Origin: Chitinophagaceae bacterium
GTDB taxonomy: Bacteria; Bacteroidota; Bacteroidia; Chitinophagales; Chitinophagaceae
NCBI GenBank assembly: GCA_947447465.1
Contig: CANFKE010000001.1
Location: 1 to 64,000, forward strand
Direction: 5' to 3'
Length of the DNA: 64,000 bases
Under the pieces are notes generated by a model. The model saw nothing but the letters and a program-made list of their open reading frames with translations, had not been told where the DNA came from and searched no databases. The translations under genes were made by a program, and so were the position numbers. Within the stretch, counting starts at the first letter, position 1. Every line of letters starts with the position of its first letter. Of this stretch, positions 10,275-18,477 are shown one piece after another.

Positions 10275-10308
10275 AGAGGATGTCCCCAAAGGCATCCTCT
10301 TTTATTTT
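10275..10308 (+). terminator. Intrinsic terminator of desaturase gene
   Basis: Stem AGAGGATG/CATCCTCT followed by TTTATTTTA. The T-rich tail contains the stop codon of the convergent DUF1801 gene. Confidence 0.75.
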
Positions 10309-10667
10309 ATCCTGTCCCTCAATGCCTTCAATCCCTGCGCCAGCAATTCAGCGACCGCAGGATTATCAAAGTCCTCTTTCTTTTTGATCTCTATATATTT
10401 ATGCACCTTACCCTTACCGGTAAGCAGTCCCATGGGGTCAGGTAATTCACTCCCTTTATAGAACCCCAGCTTCATCATACTTTTGGATGGTATTATGGTG
10501 CAGATCATATGCTTATATCCGGGACCGTATCCATATCCTATAATATTGGCCGGCATATCTGCCACCTCCTGTATATCAGGCAACTGAGATTTGATATAAG
10601 ACCTGAGCCTGTGGCCCAGCTCCGCTATGGGTTCGCTGTATTTTGCCAAGAGATCGTCAACACTCAT
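10302..10667 (-). CDS. DUF1801 (YdhG-like) domain protein
   Basis: 121 aa from the ATG at 10667 (MSVDDLLAKYSEPIAELGHR). It matches the DUF1801/YdhG fold by its length, the DLPDPMG-like turn (SELPDPMGLLTGKGK) and the terminal half KVHKYIEIKKKEDFDNPAV. Function in the family is unclear; some members have been linked to iron-chaperone frataxin-like folds. The ORF track extends to a TTG at 10718, but that extension lies entirely inside the terminator hairpin of the upstream gene, so it is rejected. Being downstream of that terminator, expression probably depends on readthrough or on an unseen promoter. Confidence 0.78.
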   Translation of the reverse strand: MSVDDLLAKYSEPIAELGHRLRSYIKSQLPDIQEVADMPANIIGYGYGPGYKHMICTIIPSKSMMKLGFYKGSELPDPMGLLTGKGKVHKYIEIKKKEDFDNPAVAELLAQGLKALRDRIK

Positions 10668-10679
10668 ACTATTGTTTTT

Positions 10680-10717
10680 ACAAAAAAAAGCGTGCCCATG
10701 AAGTTCATGGGCACGCA
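10680..10717 (-). terminator. Intrinsic terminator of the M16-like gene
   Basis: On the minus strand: 13-bp stem GCGTGCCCATGAA/TTCATGGGCACGC with essentially no loop, followed by eight T. It sits 20 bp after the M16-like stop and just ahead of the DUF1801 start. Confidence 0.9.
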
Positions 10718-10735
10718 AAATACAAAGACTGCAAA

Positions 10736-12019
10736 TTATATGACCACGATCTCGTAAAACTCTTCTTTCACAAAATACTTCTTCGCCAATGCCTGAAGCT
10801 CTGCGGTAGTTATGTTTTTATAGATGCCGATATTTCTATTGAACTGCTCTTCTGTAAACCCATTGAGAATAAGGGTGCGCCAGCGCTGTAAAATAGAGAA
10901 GGGCCCGTCAAGATCTCCGAGAATACCCCCCAGCAGGTAGTTCTTTACCAACAGCAATTCTTCTTCATCTGCAGGCTCATTGCACAACAGCTCCATTTCC
11001 TTATACACCTCTTCCACCGCAGCTTCTGTCACATCACGACCGGTCTCAGTACCTATCACCATTGATCCGCCATTAACCTCAGGCCCCAGAGAACTGTGTA
11101 TGCCATAGGTATAACCCTTGTCCTCACGAATATTGCTCATCAGCCTCGAGCCAAAGTAGCCGCCAAACAAGGTATTCAGTACAACCATCGGTGTATAATC
11201 AGGGTGGTGGCGATTAGGGAACAGCCTGCCTATACGTATAGCACCTTGCACGCCATTGGGCTCATTGCTGATGCGCTGTACACGCTCACTCTTAGGGGCA
11301 TGTTCAAAAGTTACCGGCGCAACAGGTGTTGCTATGATCGGCGCTTGCCCGAAGATATCATTCAGTTGTTTAACTTCAGCTATCCCAACTTTACCTGCCA
11401 TGAACATACGCACATTGGCCAGAGAGTAATGACCCTTATAATATGTTAAGAGATCTGCTCTTGTCAATGCCTCGACCGTATCCTGACGTGTGAAACGACC
11501 ATATGGGTGATGCTCACCAAATAACAATGCATCAATTCGCTGATTAGCTACAAATTCACATTGACGCAGGTTCACCAGCAAGCGCTGTATCACATTACGT
11601 TTATAGATCTCTAGCTCATGCTCGGGATAGGTGGCCTCAGTCAATATCTCCAGCACCATAGGCAATAGAGCCGGCAGGTGCTTGGTAAGTGCGTAAAGGG
11701 TCACTGTTGCAAAATCATTGCCCGCACTTGTTTTCAGTTGCGCACCATAGAACTCCAGCGCTTCACTTATCTGCTCAGAGGTATGTTTGCTGGTTCCGTT
11801 CTTCATCAGCCCTGCAGTAGCATGCGCTACTGCCTCTTTCTGCTCAAACCACAAGCCTGCGGGAAATACCCAGTCTATCTGCACCACATCCTGCACTCCG
11901 GCATCTACCCAATGAAGCGGCAGGCCATTGTCAAGCGTGGTCGTATTAAGTGGTGGTAATTTATAATCGAATTCCACGGCATCATGTATCACCGGTGGCT
12001 TTGTTCTGTCAAGAGTCAT
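10736..12019 (-). CDS. M16-family (insulinase-like) protein lacking the zinc-binding motif
   Basis: 427 aa with the two-domain M16B layout: N-terminal domain with LDNGLPLHWVDAG and LMKNGTSKHTS, C-terminal domain with FGGYFGSRLMSNIREDKGYTYG. The active-site HxxEH that should precede LMKNGT is replaced (AHATAG), so no zinc site can form. In Bacteroidota such a protein is usually the second, non-catalytic subunit encoded directly after an active M16 gene, the two forming a peptidase that degrades peptides. Here no active partner lies next to it; the upstream side holds a pirin remnant. No signal peptide is seen, so it is cytosolic or exported by other means. Confidence 0.85.
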   Translation of the reverse strand: MTLDRTKPPVIHDAVEFDYKLPPLNTTTLDNGLPLHWVDAGVQDVVQIDWVFPAGLWFEQKEAVAHATAGLMKNGTSKHTSEQISEALEFYGAQLKTSAGNDFATVTLYALTKHLPALLPMVLEILTEATYPEHELEIYKRNVIQRLLVNLRQCEFVANQRIDALLFGEHHPYGRFTRQDTVEALTRADLLTYYKGHYSLANVRMFMAGKVGIAEVKQLNDIFGQAPIIATPVAPVTFEHAPKSERVQRISNEPNGVQGAIRIGRLFPNRHHPDYTPMVVLNTLFGGYFGSRLMSNIREDKGYTYGIHSSLGPEVNGGSMVIGTETGRDVTEAAVEEVYKEMELLCNEPADEEELLLVKNYLLGGILGDLDGPFSILQRWRTLILNGFTEEQFNRNIGIYKNITTAELQALAKKYFVKEEFYEIVVI

Positions 12020-12035
12020 CTATCTTTCTTTTCAC

Positions 12036-12043
12036 CAAAGATA
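12036..12043 (-). promoter_or_regulatory. Putative -7 promoter box TATCTTTG
   Basis: Minus-strand TATCTTTG matches TAnnTTTG, 17 nt before the ATG of the M16-like gene. No convincing -33 element at the usual distance. Confidence 0.4.
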
Positions 12044-12070
12044 GTACTCTAACAAAAGCTAAAATTGTAA

Positions 12071-12229
12071 ATTAGAAATTCATATCCGTTCCTCGATGAG
12101 CTTTTTATTTATTGGAACTTTGTTGCTACCTCGCATGAATTGATAGAGAAGGCCAAACAAAATTGGCTCGACCGGAAATTTCCTCCGGTTCCGGGAGAAA
12201 CAGAATTTGTACCATTACCTCAAATATAA
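12071..12229 (+). pseudogene. 3' remnant of a pirin-family gene
   Basis: A start-less open frame of 52 codons ending in TAA at 12227-12229. Its translation contains [20 protein letters not shown] and ends [14 protein letters not shown], the pattern of the pirin C-terminal domain (YWNFV..., VPGE.EFVPLP). A stop at 12068 closes the frame upstream and no ATG exists in frame, so the N-terminal cupin domains are gone. It is absent from the ORF track because it lacks a start. It abuts the end of the convergent membrane protein gene and is probably the scar of a deletion. Confidence 0.7.
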
Positions 12230-12234
12230 CGCTG

Positions 12235-12996
12235 TCAGAAAAGAGGCTTGCCTTGCATTGCCTGTACTAAGGTAAATACGACCAGTAGTGTATATCCCAC
12301 GGCTATGGCTATAACATAGTTTATATTCTTAGAAACAGCCATGCTCAGTAAGGGTATGGCCTGCAATGCATGTAACCCCAGAAAGTGGGCAATGCGCATA
12401 TCGCCATTATGGCGGCTCCAGTTAACTACAGGCAACCCCGGCCCGCCATCAGGCGCGCCTACGGTATGCCGGAGCATACCACCCATTATGCCCCCCTGAA
12501 ATGCAAATATTACGGAGATAATGATGCCCAGCCTTATACCCCACACCAATGTCATAGGTATTGTAAAGCTTTGCTGAGCAAAGAACAGATATCCTATATA
12601 ACCAGTCCATAAGGTCACTATCGTAATGACTATGCCCATCATCGTAAACAGAAGACCATTCATAGGTGTGGACACATTGAAATGTGATAACTGGCCCCTG
12701 TAGGCCTGGCCGGTGATCACTATCAGCTCATAGAGCATGCCTGCTACCAACACTATGTTATACAGATCTACTTTCTTCTGGTCATCCAAATATTGCATGT
12801 ACCAGCCCATAGACCAGCAGAAGATAGCTATCGACACAAAAAACTTTGCTGGCTTCAACCATGCGCTCACACCAATGATCTGTAGTGTAGTTGTTTTGGT
12901 CAGTATTGCGCAGACTACACCTCCCGCAAAACAAAGCAGGCCAAAGTAAAATAAGAGTGCGTTCTTCTCTCTTAGTGTTTCTATAAAACCCGCCAT
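12235..12996 (-). CDS. Conserved integral membrane protein, function unknown
   Basis: 253 aa with about seven hydrophobic segments (for example LLFYFGLLCFAGGVVCAIL, IVLVAGMLYELIVI, GLLFTMMGIVITIVTLW, LGIIISVIFAFQGGIMGGML, INYVIAIAVGYTLLVVFTLV). A conserved-looking loop carries HTVGAPDGGPGLPVVNWSR, then RIAHFLGLHALQAIPLL, where His and Arg could matter. I do not recognise a named family. It follows the GNAT gene by 15 bp on the same strand, which in turn follows the vWA gene by 7 bp, so the three are probably one transcript. Confidence 0.75.
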   Translation of the reverse strand: MAGFIETLREKNALLFYFGLLCFAGGVVCAILTKTTTLQIIGVSAWLKPAKFFVSIAIFCWSMGWYMQYLDDQKKVDLYNIVLVAGMLYELIVITGQAYRGQLSHFNVSTPMNGLLFTMMGIVITIVTLWTGYIGYLFFAQQSFTIPMTLVWGIRLGIIISVIFAFQGGIMGGMLRHTVGAPDGGPGLPVVNWSRHNGDMRIAHFLGLHALQAIPLLSMAVSKNINYVIAIAVGYTLLVVFTLVQAMQGKPLF

Positions 12997-13011
12997 AATT
13001 GATGTGTTTGT

Positions 13012-13452
13012 TTATGCCAATACTTTCTTCATGATCACATGTGGAATGCCTACTTCGGTAAATGCACTGCTAGTGATATCATAGCCCAGGGCTTCATAGA
13101 ACCCGCAAACTATCTGGCGTGCATGCAGCATAATGGTCGTGTATCCTTTTGCGGCAATTTGCTGCTCTGCGGCAGTCATTAGCAACCTGCCTATGCCCTT
13201 ACCTTGCCACACCTCGCTCACCGCCATCTGCCTGAACTTCATTACTGTATCGCTGATGCTGTGCAGCATCAGGCAACCTATCACTTGTCCGTCATGTAAG
13301 GCAATAAAAATGGTATCCTCAGCATCCATGCTCAGGTCTTCATTCGCCAGAGACATGCCCAACGGCTTGCGCAATACGTCTTCGCGCAACTGCCACACAG
13401 CTTTATACTCAGGATCTTTGCTCGTTACCGTTGCAATAGTTATGTCGTTCAT
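13012..13452 (-). CDS. GNAT-family N-acetyltransferase
   Basis: 146 aa. The acetyl-CoA binding core is visible: RQMAVSEVWQGKGIGRLLM (motif A with Q/RxxGxG/A) followed by AAEQQIAAKGYTTIMLHAR and the ending YEALGYDI. This class includes ElaA/YjdJ-like acetyltransferases; the substrate cannot be assigned. It is placed between the vWA gene (7 bp upstream) and the membrane protein gene (15 bp downstream), consistent with co-transcription. Confidence 0.87.
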   Translation of the reverse strand: MNDITIATVTSKDPEYKAVWQLREDVLRKPLGMSLANEDLSMDAEDTIFIALHDGQVIGCLMLHSISDTVMKFRQMAVSEVWQGKGIGRLLMTAAEQQIAAKGYTTIMLHARQIVCGFYEALGYDITSSAFTEVGIPHVIMKKVLA

Positions 13453-13459
13453 CTATTCG

Positions 13460-16039
13460 CTATTTTACAAGTACTACTTCTGTTTCCTGCGTACTCTTAA
13501 CTATAAAGGTGATTACTCTTTCAGAAGCGGCAAATTTGGTCTGACCATTATTGTAGTGTACCTGATATTTACCGGGCTGCATTTGCAGGTGTTGTGTCTT
13601 GGGGTCGCTCAGATTCAGCGTTGCAAATTGCAGGAACTTATCGCCCAACTCTTTGTACAAAGCTATCATGTTAGTATTCACTTCTGATGTGAACTTAACA
13701 AAACCCGGCTGTGCTATAGTTAGGCCACGACTCAGATCATCAAGGTCTGCGTTGAATACTTCTTCTGGAAACGTGTTGACCACAATATGATAATTGCCGG
13801 GCTCATACTCCAGCCTCTCGCTGCAGCGTTGCATCACAATCTTTCCGTTGGTCACATTGCGCTGTATTACCGTAGCGGTAAATTCCTTCACTGGTCTGTT
13901 AGGCGCACCTTCATAACGGAAGAACAAGGTAAAGTCTTTCACCTTTACATATACCTTATTGTGTTTGTTCTGCTGTATCTCCACATGCGCCAGTAAGTCG
14001 TCGCGGCCTATTATGGTCAGGTCCAGATTACCTACCGGCAGGTTGGTTTGCGGATCAGGATTGCCCGCCTCATCTACCGTTCTGAAAAAACGCTTTACTT
14101 CCTTTTTATTGACCGGATCTACGAGCACCACTCTAGGTGTAGTAGTATAAAACTTGCCTTTGCCGTTAGTAAGATATACCTCAAGCGTAGTTTCCTGCGC
14201 GTCTTCGTGCGCTACAGTATATTCCCCTGTTTTAGGTGTAGCCGGTGGGGTCGGTGGGGTTACTGTCTTTGTCTTTGGCTTCACAGCGCTAGTAGATGGC
14301 TTTGGTGCAGGAGGCACAGGCTCTGTATATTTGAATACAGGCAACGTTGGTAATTTAACAGGTTTCAGGTCCGAATCCAGAAAGGTATTTACATACAGCA
14401 AATGCATTCTGAAGTTGCCTGCTTTCAGCTTCGGCATCTTTACAGGCTTACGCACAACCACCGGCGCCGGCGGGGTAGGTGGGGTCACAGCTACCTGTTG
14501 CTCCGGTGCTTCTGTCTTTATTTCCGGCGCTACTGCCTTCACCTTCTTCAGTGGGGTCAGTGGCGGCAGGCTGGTATTGAATTTCTTCAACCCCGTTACT
14601 TTTATCGACTGCATCTTGAATGAGGCAGGTCGGGTAGGCGCAATGTCTGCAGGATCTACAGCTATGGTAAAATTCATGGCCGGTGCCTTTGCCGCTACAA
14701 AAGGGGATGCCTTCTGTACCGGGTATCGGGATATCTTTCCTGGCTGCACTTTGGCCAGCTTTACTGGTGCCGGCCTTACTATTGGCAGCTCAGCTTTTAT
14801 CTCAGGCACCACTACTGCTACAGTAGCTGGTTTGCTCCATGTTATCTTCGTTACGGGTAGTCGCCCCGGCTTGGGCATATTGATATTGGCAAGCTTCAGC
14901 GGCGCCGGCCTTACCACAGGCATTTCTGCCTTTATTTCAGGCATTGTGAACGCTATAGTCGATGGCTTGGAAAATGTCAGTTTCGTAATTTTCCAACCCT
15001 TGATCTGCGGCATACTAATGACAGCCAACTTTCGCGGACCCGGGTGAGGTATGGTAATGTCCTCCTCTCCTACTTTTATTACAGGTGGGGTGACCGCTAC
15101 TAACGGCAATGATCTCATTACCGGCTTCGCTACAAACATATTCACCCACTTGCTCCGCTTCTGCAGGGTCATTTTTACCTGTGCAGCTCGTTTAGGCTCG
15201 TCATTGACTATTATAGATGATTTTTTAGGTATCTCTACTGCTGTGTCAACAGGCTTCGGTTTTGGCGGATCAATGATCGGCACATCAGCTTTCACAGCAG
15301 GCATATTTACCTTTAGTGCGCTCGGCGCCTTTGCTGCTATCACCTGCATTTTCTGATAATCCAGCTTCGTCATCTTCAACATGGGCCTGAAGGCATCAAC
15401 TATTGTCGTAACCGCATTCGTAATGTCCGACTTTTTGGTAACTGGCAGATAATTACCCAGACAGGCATATTCCGACCGCAGCTCAGGAAGGTCCTCAAGA
15501 CTCAACACATAGGGCTTAAAGAATACTTTGTTTCTTATCAGCCTGTCCATTACGCCACATATGTCTCCGTTGCAGCTTTCACCGCCATCGGTTATAAGTA
15601 TGATACTGTAGGCATTGTGCGCCTCGTCTATCAGGTCCTTTTCAGCAGCCTGGCTCAGTGAGTATGCTATGGCAGTAACGCCCAACGGATGAAGGTCGTC
15701 TAAGCGGAAACTCATCTGCGTGCGGTTATCCGGACTGAAGGGAACTTCATTCTTAGTATCCTGACAATCGTGCTCCGGTACACTGTGCTGATTGCCAAAT
15801 ACACGCAATGAGAACTGTACATCACTATTCACCGCATTCACACTATCCATCAGCCGGTTAATGATCTCATTGGCGATCTTGTACTTTTCTTTACCGGTTG
15901 ACCATGTTTGCAACATACTCGAAGACTCATCAAGCAGGAAGAGTATGCGCGACTGGGTATAATCACTCCGCTCTTGTGCTGATGTATGACAGACAATGGA
16001 CAAACAAAATATAAATAATATAAACGATCTTAACCTCAT
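13460..16039 (-). CDS. Secreted vWA-domain protein with a long proline/lysine-rich repeat region
   Basis: 859 aa. A signal peptide (ending around CHTSAQE) is followed by a vWA domain at about 27-220 with MIDAS DESSS, a conserved threonine region and ITDGGESC. From about 220 to 600 comes a basic, proline-rich stretch made of degenerate units of roughly 45 residues that repeatedly end in a (M/V)PxIKxExP-like phrase (for example MPEIKAEMPVVRPAP and VPEIKAELPIVRPAP). The C-terminal part (about 610-859) seems to contain beta domains (TTLEVYLTNGKGKFYTTTPR). No T9SS sorting domain is seen, so a periplasmic or envelope location is most likely. The repeat region is not one I can name. It is first in a likely operon with GNAT and membrane protein genes. 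Confidence 0.8.
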   Translation of the reverse strand: MRLRSFILFIFCLSIVCHTSAQERSDYTQSRILFLLDESSSMLQTWSTGKEKYKIANEIINRLMDSVNAVNSDVQFSLRVFGNQHSVPEHDCQDTKNEVPFSPDNRTQMSFRLDDLHPLGVTAIAYSLSQAAEKDLIDEAHNAYSIILITDGGESCNGDICGVMDRLIRNKVFFKPYVLSLEDLPELRSEYACLGNYLPVTKKSDITNAVTTIVDAFRPMLKMTKLDYQKMQVIAAKAPSALKVNMPAVKADVPIIDPPKPKPVDTAVEIPKKSSIIVNDEPKRAAQVKMTLQKRSKWVNMFVAKPVMRSLPLVAVTPPVIKVGEEDITIPHPGPRKLAVISMPQIKGWKITKLTFSKPSTIAFTMPEIKAEMPVVRPAPLKLANINMPKPGRLPVTKITWSKPATVAVVVPEIKAELPIVRPAPVKLAKVQPGKISRYPVQKASPFVAAKAPAMNFTIAVDPADIAPTRPASFKMQSIKVTGLKKFNTSLPPLTPLKKVKAVAPEIKTEAPEQQVAVTPPTPPAPVVVRKPVKMPKLKAGNFRMHLLYVNTFLDSDLKPVKLPTLPVFKYTEPVPPAPKPSTSAVKPKTKTVTPPTPPATPKTGEYTVAHEDAQETTLEVYLTNGKGKFYTTTPRVVLVDPVNKKEVKRFFRTVDEAGNPDPQTNLPVGNLDLTIIGRDDLLAHVEIQQNKHNKVYVKVKDFTLFFRYEGAPNRPVKEFTATVIQRNVTNGKIVMQRCSERLEYEPGNYHIVVNTFPEEVFNADLDDLSRGLTIAQPGFVKFTSEVNTNMIALYKELGDKFLQFATLNLSDPKTQHLQMQPGKYQVHYNNGQTKFAASERVITFIVKSTQETEVVLVK

Positions 16040-16449
16040 GAATTACACTTCGTTGGTAAACCTACGCTATCAATATACGATCTCATAAGTTTAGCGTTAA
16101 ACCTATGGTCGGGAAACCCCTCCCTCCTTTTACCCCCGGCAATAATTTCCTCATACACCCTTTCAGGCATAACAATGCAAATACAACGCCATTTTCTGAC
16201 GTTGCAGTTCTTCACATTACAAAGGTGACCTATTATATATGCCCCTCCAAATAAAGATATTCACAAAATTGTGGATAAGTGATGGGGTTTCAACGCCAAT
16301 TGATAAACAATATCCTTCTTTTTTTATGAAAATGAATACTCTAACCTTATATTTATATTAACTACTAATTAACATAGTGGCGCGTGCTAATTTGTTTAGT
16401 ACTTTTACATATACAATTATTTTATTGTGCGGAAAAGATTGAATCACAT
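16040..16449. other. Divergent intergenic region (410 bp)
   Basis: Separates the vWA operon from the TPR kinase gene. It contains one copy of the AACCTATGGTCGGG word (16100-16113), the 22-bp palindrome described separately, and an AT-rich stretch ahead of the kinase gene. No further coding potential is evident. Confidence 0.6.
16258..16279. repeat. 22-bp palindrome TATTCACA-N4-TGTGGATAAG, copy 1
   Basis: Two opposed DnaA-box-like words (TATTCACA and TGTGGATAA) separated by AAAT. The identical architecture recurs at 45531-45552. Function is unproven; a regulator operator or a DnaA-binding site are both possible. Confidence 0.55.
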
Positions 16450-18477
16450 ATGAAAATAATAAAAAACAAGTGCAGAAGATATTTTTTTCAGCACACCACA
16501 TTTTGTTTGATCAATATCTTTCTTTTAATCGCACCCCTATGTGTTTTTGGTCAGGAGAACATAGATCAGTACAAAGCTCAACTGACCGGCTCGGCTAACG
16601 ACTCTGTAAAGATTCAGGCGTACTACAGATTGGGTAAACACTACGAGTATATCAACCTCGATTCAGCAAATTACTTTCTCAAAGAGGGGCTTGCATTCTG
16701 CAATGCCAGAAAAAACAGATTAGGAATAGCCTGGATGAATATGCTCAATGCTGTACTTGACCAGGATCAGGGTAGGCTCGATGTCACTATCACAAGGCTG
16801 AATGATGCGATGGCTATTTTTGAAGAGCATAAAAACATCTACGGTCAGGCTTGTGTATATAGAAACCTCGGTGTGGCCTATGGCATGAGGGAAGATTACA
16901 ATATCGCTCAAAAATATGTTCTGCAATCGCTTCAGAAGGGTCAGGAGCTACACGATGACAACATAATAGGCTCTGCTTATTTGAAACTGGGTGCGATCAA
17001 TGAGAAAAAGAACAATCTCTCCAAAGCACTGGAAGACTATGACAAAGCACTTAAATTATCGCAAAAGACCAATGCTCAGGAAGAAGTATGTAATATTCTC
17101 AACAACATAGGCGTAGTATATGGTAAGTCTGGCGACTTCAAGAAAGCGCGCAGCTATTTCGATCAGGCACTACAGATCAGCAGACAATCTGTTCACAATA
17201 TCAATGTTACTGTACTCGCTTTGACCAATCTGGGTATTGCTTATGACAAAGAGGGCAATAGAAAAGAAGCATTGCGCAGCCTGCAGGAAGCAATAGATAT
17301 TCTGGAAAAACAAAAACTACCTGCACAAACAGCACGTGCTTTATTATCAATGGGTTTGATATTCCTTGATGATCAGCCCGAAACAGCTTTAAAATATTTC
17401 CATCAGGCTTACGACAAGTGTCAACAAGTCAACGGAATGTCAGAGCTGCGAAAAGAAATATTAAGTACTACTTACGAAACCGAAAAGCTACTTGGCCACT
17501 ACCGCGAGGCGTTATCTGCACTCGAAATGACCGAACACATTAAAGACAGTCTGGACAATAACAACAGTGCCATTGAGATCTCTAATCTGGAAACGATACA
17601 CGAGTTGAAAGAATCGCAATCTAAAGTAGATAAACTCAATCTGGAACAAAAGGCTAACGCTCTCCGCAACAAGATCGTCCTTCTGCTCACGCTGTTTCTT
17701 CTGGGCATTATAATACTCATGGTCTTTAACCAAATGAAACTGAGGAAGCTCTACGTCAAACTATCTGCCAGAGAAAAAGAACTCGAAGTACATAACAAGA
17801 CCAAAGACAAACTCTTCTCAATTATCGGACACGACCTGAAAGGGCCGGTATCCAGTGCCGCTACTCTGGTTGACATCATTAAAGGCAACATGACCGATAA
17901 CGATGATAATCAGGAATTGTTGGATATCCTGAAAAACCAACTTAACGCCTCCTACGACATTCTTGAGAAACTGTTGCTCTGGGGCAATTCTCAGATCAAA
18001 GGAGTCAAAATTAAATCAACTACATTTCAGCCGCTTCCGGTGGTCATTAATAATGTGGCGTTGCTTGAAAATAGCCTCACCGACAAAAAGATCACACTCA
18101 ACAATAACATCAGCCCTGATATCAGCCTATTCGGCGATGCCGATCACTTTGAATTCATCATCAGGAACCTGATCTCCAATGCCATTAAGTTCACCTATGC
18201 AGGAGGAACCATCACGCTCAATGCAGAAGAGAAAAAGGAGGAACCGATTGTGATATTCTCAGTAAATGACAATGGTATGGGTATCGAACGTTCGCTCATC
18301 GCCAATATATTCATGCTCGACAATCAGAGCACTGTTGGTACAGCCAACGAAAGCGGAACCAGTATTGGCTTAATGATATCCCGCGAATTTGCGATCAGCA
18401 ATGGTGGCACTATGTGGGTAGAGAGTGAAAAGGATAAAGGATCTACTTTCTATTTCAGTTTCAGGAAAGCACAATAG
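16450..18477 (+). CDS. TPR-containing sensor histidine kinase
   Basis: About 675 aa from the ATG at 16450 (MKIIKNKCRRYFFQ); the ORF track starts 66 nt earlier at a GTG. Signal-anchor or signal peptide ending near LCVFGQE, then about six tetratricopeptide repeats (about 50-370, for example GQACVYRNLGVAYGMREDYN and EEVCNILNNIGVVYGKSGDF), a coiled coil, one transmembrane helix (IVLLLTLFLLGIIILMVFNQ), HisKA with IIGHDLKGPV and HATPase with NLISNAIKFTY, NDNGMGI and SGTSIGLMIS. Periplasmic TPRs with a cytosolic kinase is a standard Bacteroidota design. The G2 box is slightly divergent (GTSIGL). No response regulator is adjacent. Its stop codon directly abuts the stop of the convergent PAS gene. Confidence 0.92.
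   Translation: MKIIKNKCRRYFFQHTTFCLINIFLLIAPLCVFGQENIDQYKAQLTGSANDSVKIQAYYRLGKHYEYINLDSANYFLKEGLAFCNARKNRLGIAWMNMLNAVLDQDQGRLDVTITRLNDAMAIFEEHKNIYGQACVYRNLGVAYGMREDYNIAQKYVLQSLQKGQELHDDNIIGSAYLKLGAINEKKNNLSKALEDYDKALKLSQKTNAQEEVCNILNNIGVVYGKSGDFKKARSYFDQALQISRQSVHNINVTVLALTNLGIAYDKEGNRKEALRSLQEAIDILEKQKLPAQTARALLSMGLIFLDDQPETALKYFHQAYDKCQQVNGMSELRKEILSTTYETEKLLGHYREALSALEMTEHIKDSLDNNNSAIEISNLETIHELKESQSKVDKLNLEQKANALRNKIVLLLTLFLLGIIILMVFNQMKLRKLYVKLSAREKELEVHNKTKDKLFSIIGHDLKGPVSSAATLVDIIKGNMTDNDDNQELLDILKNQLNASYDILEKLLLWGNSQIKGVKIKSTTFQPLPVVINNVALLENSLTDKKITLNNNISPDISLFGDADHFEFIIRNLISNAIKFTYAGGTITLNAEEKKEEPIVIFSVNDNGMGIERSLIANIFMLDNQSTVGTANESGTSIGLMISREFAISNGGTMWVESEKDKGSTFYFSFRKAQ

Noticed and set aside
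10668-10718. N-terminal extension of the DUF1801 protein from TTG
   Set aside because: Lies inside the terminator hairpin of the preceding gene; the internal ATG at 10667 matches the domain start.
14154-15047. 297-aa plus-strand ORF opposite the vWA gene
   Set aside because: Antisense shadow of the repetitive, proline-rich coding region; low-complexity Gly/Thr/Val composition that mirrors the other strand, no motif.
16258-16279. Replication origin
   Set aside because: Only two DnaA-box-like words and none of the usual origin neighbours (dnaA, dnaN, parAB); kept only as a repeated palindrome.
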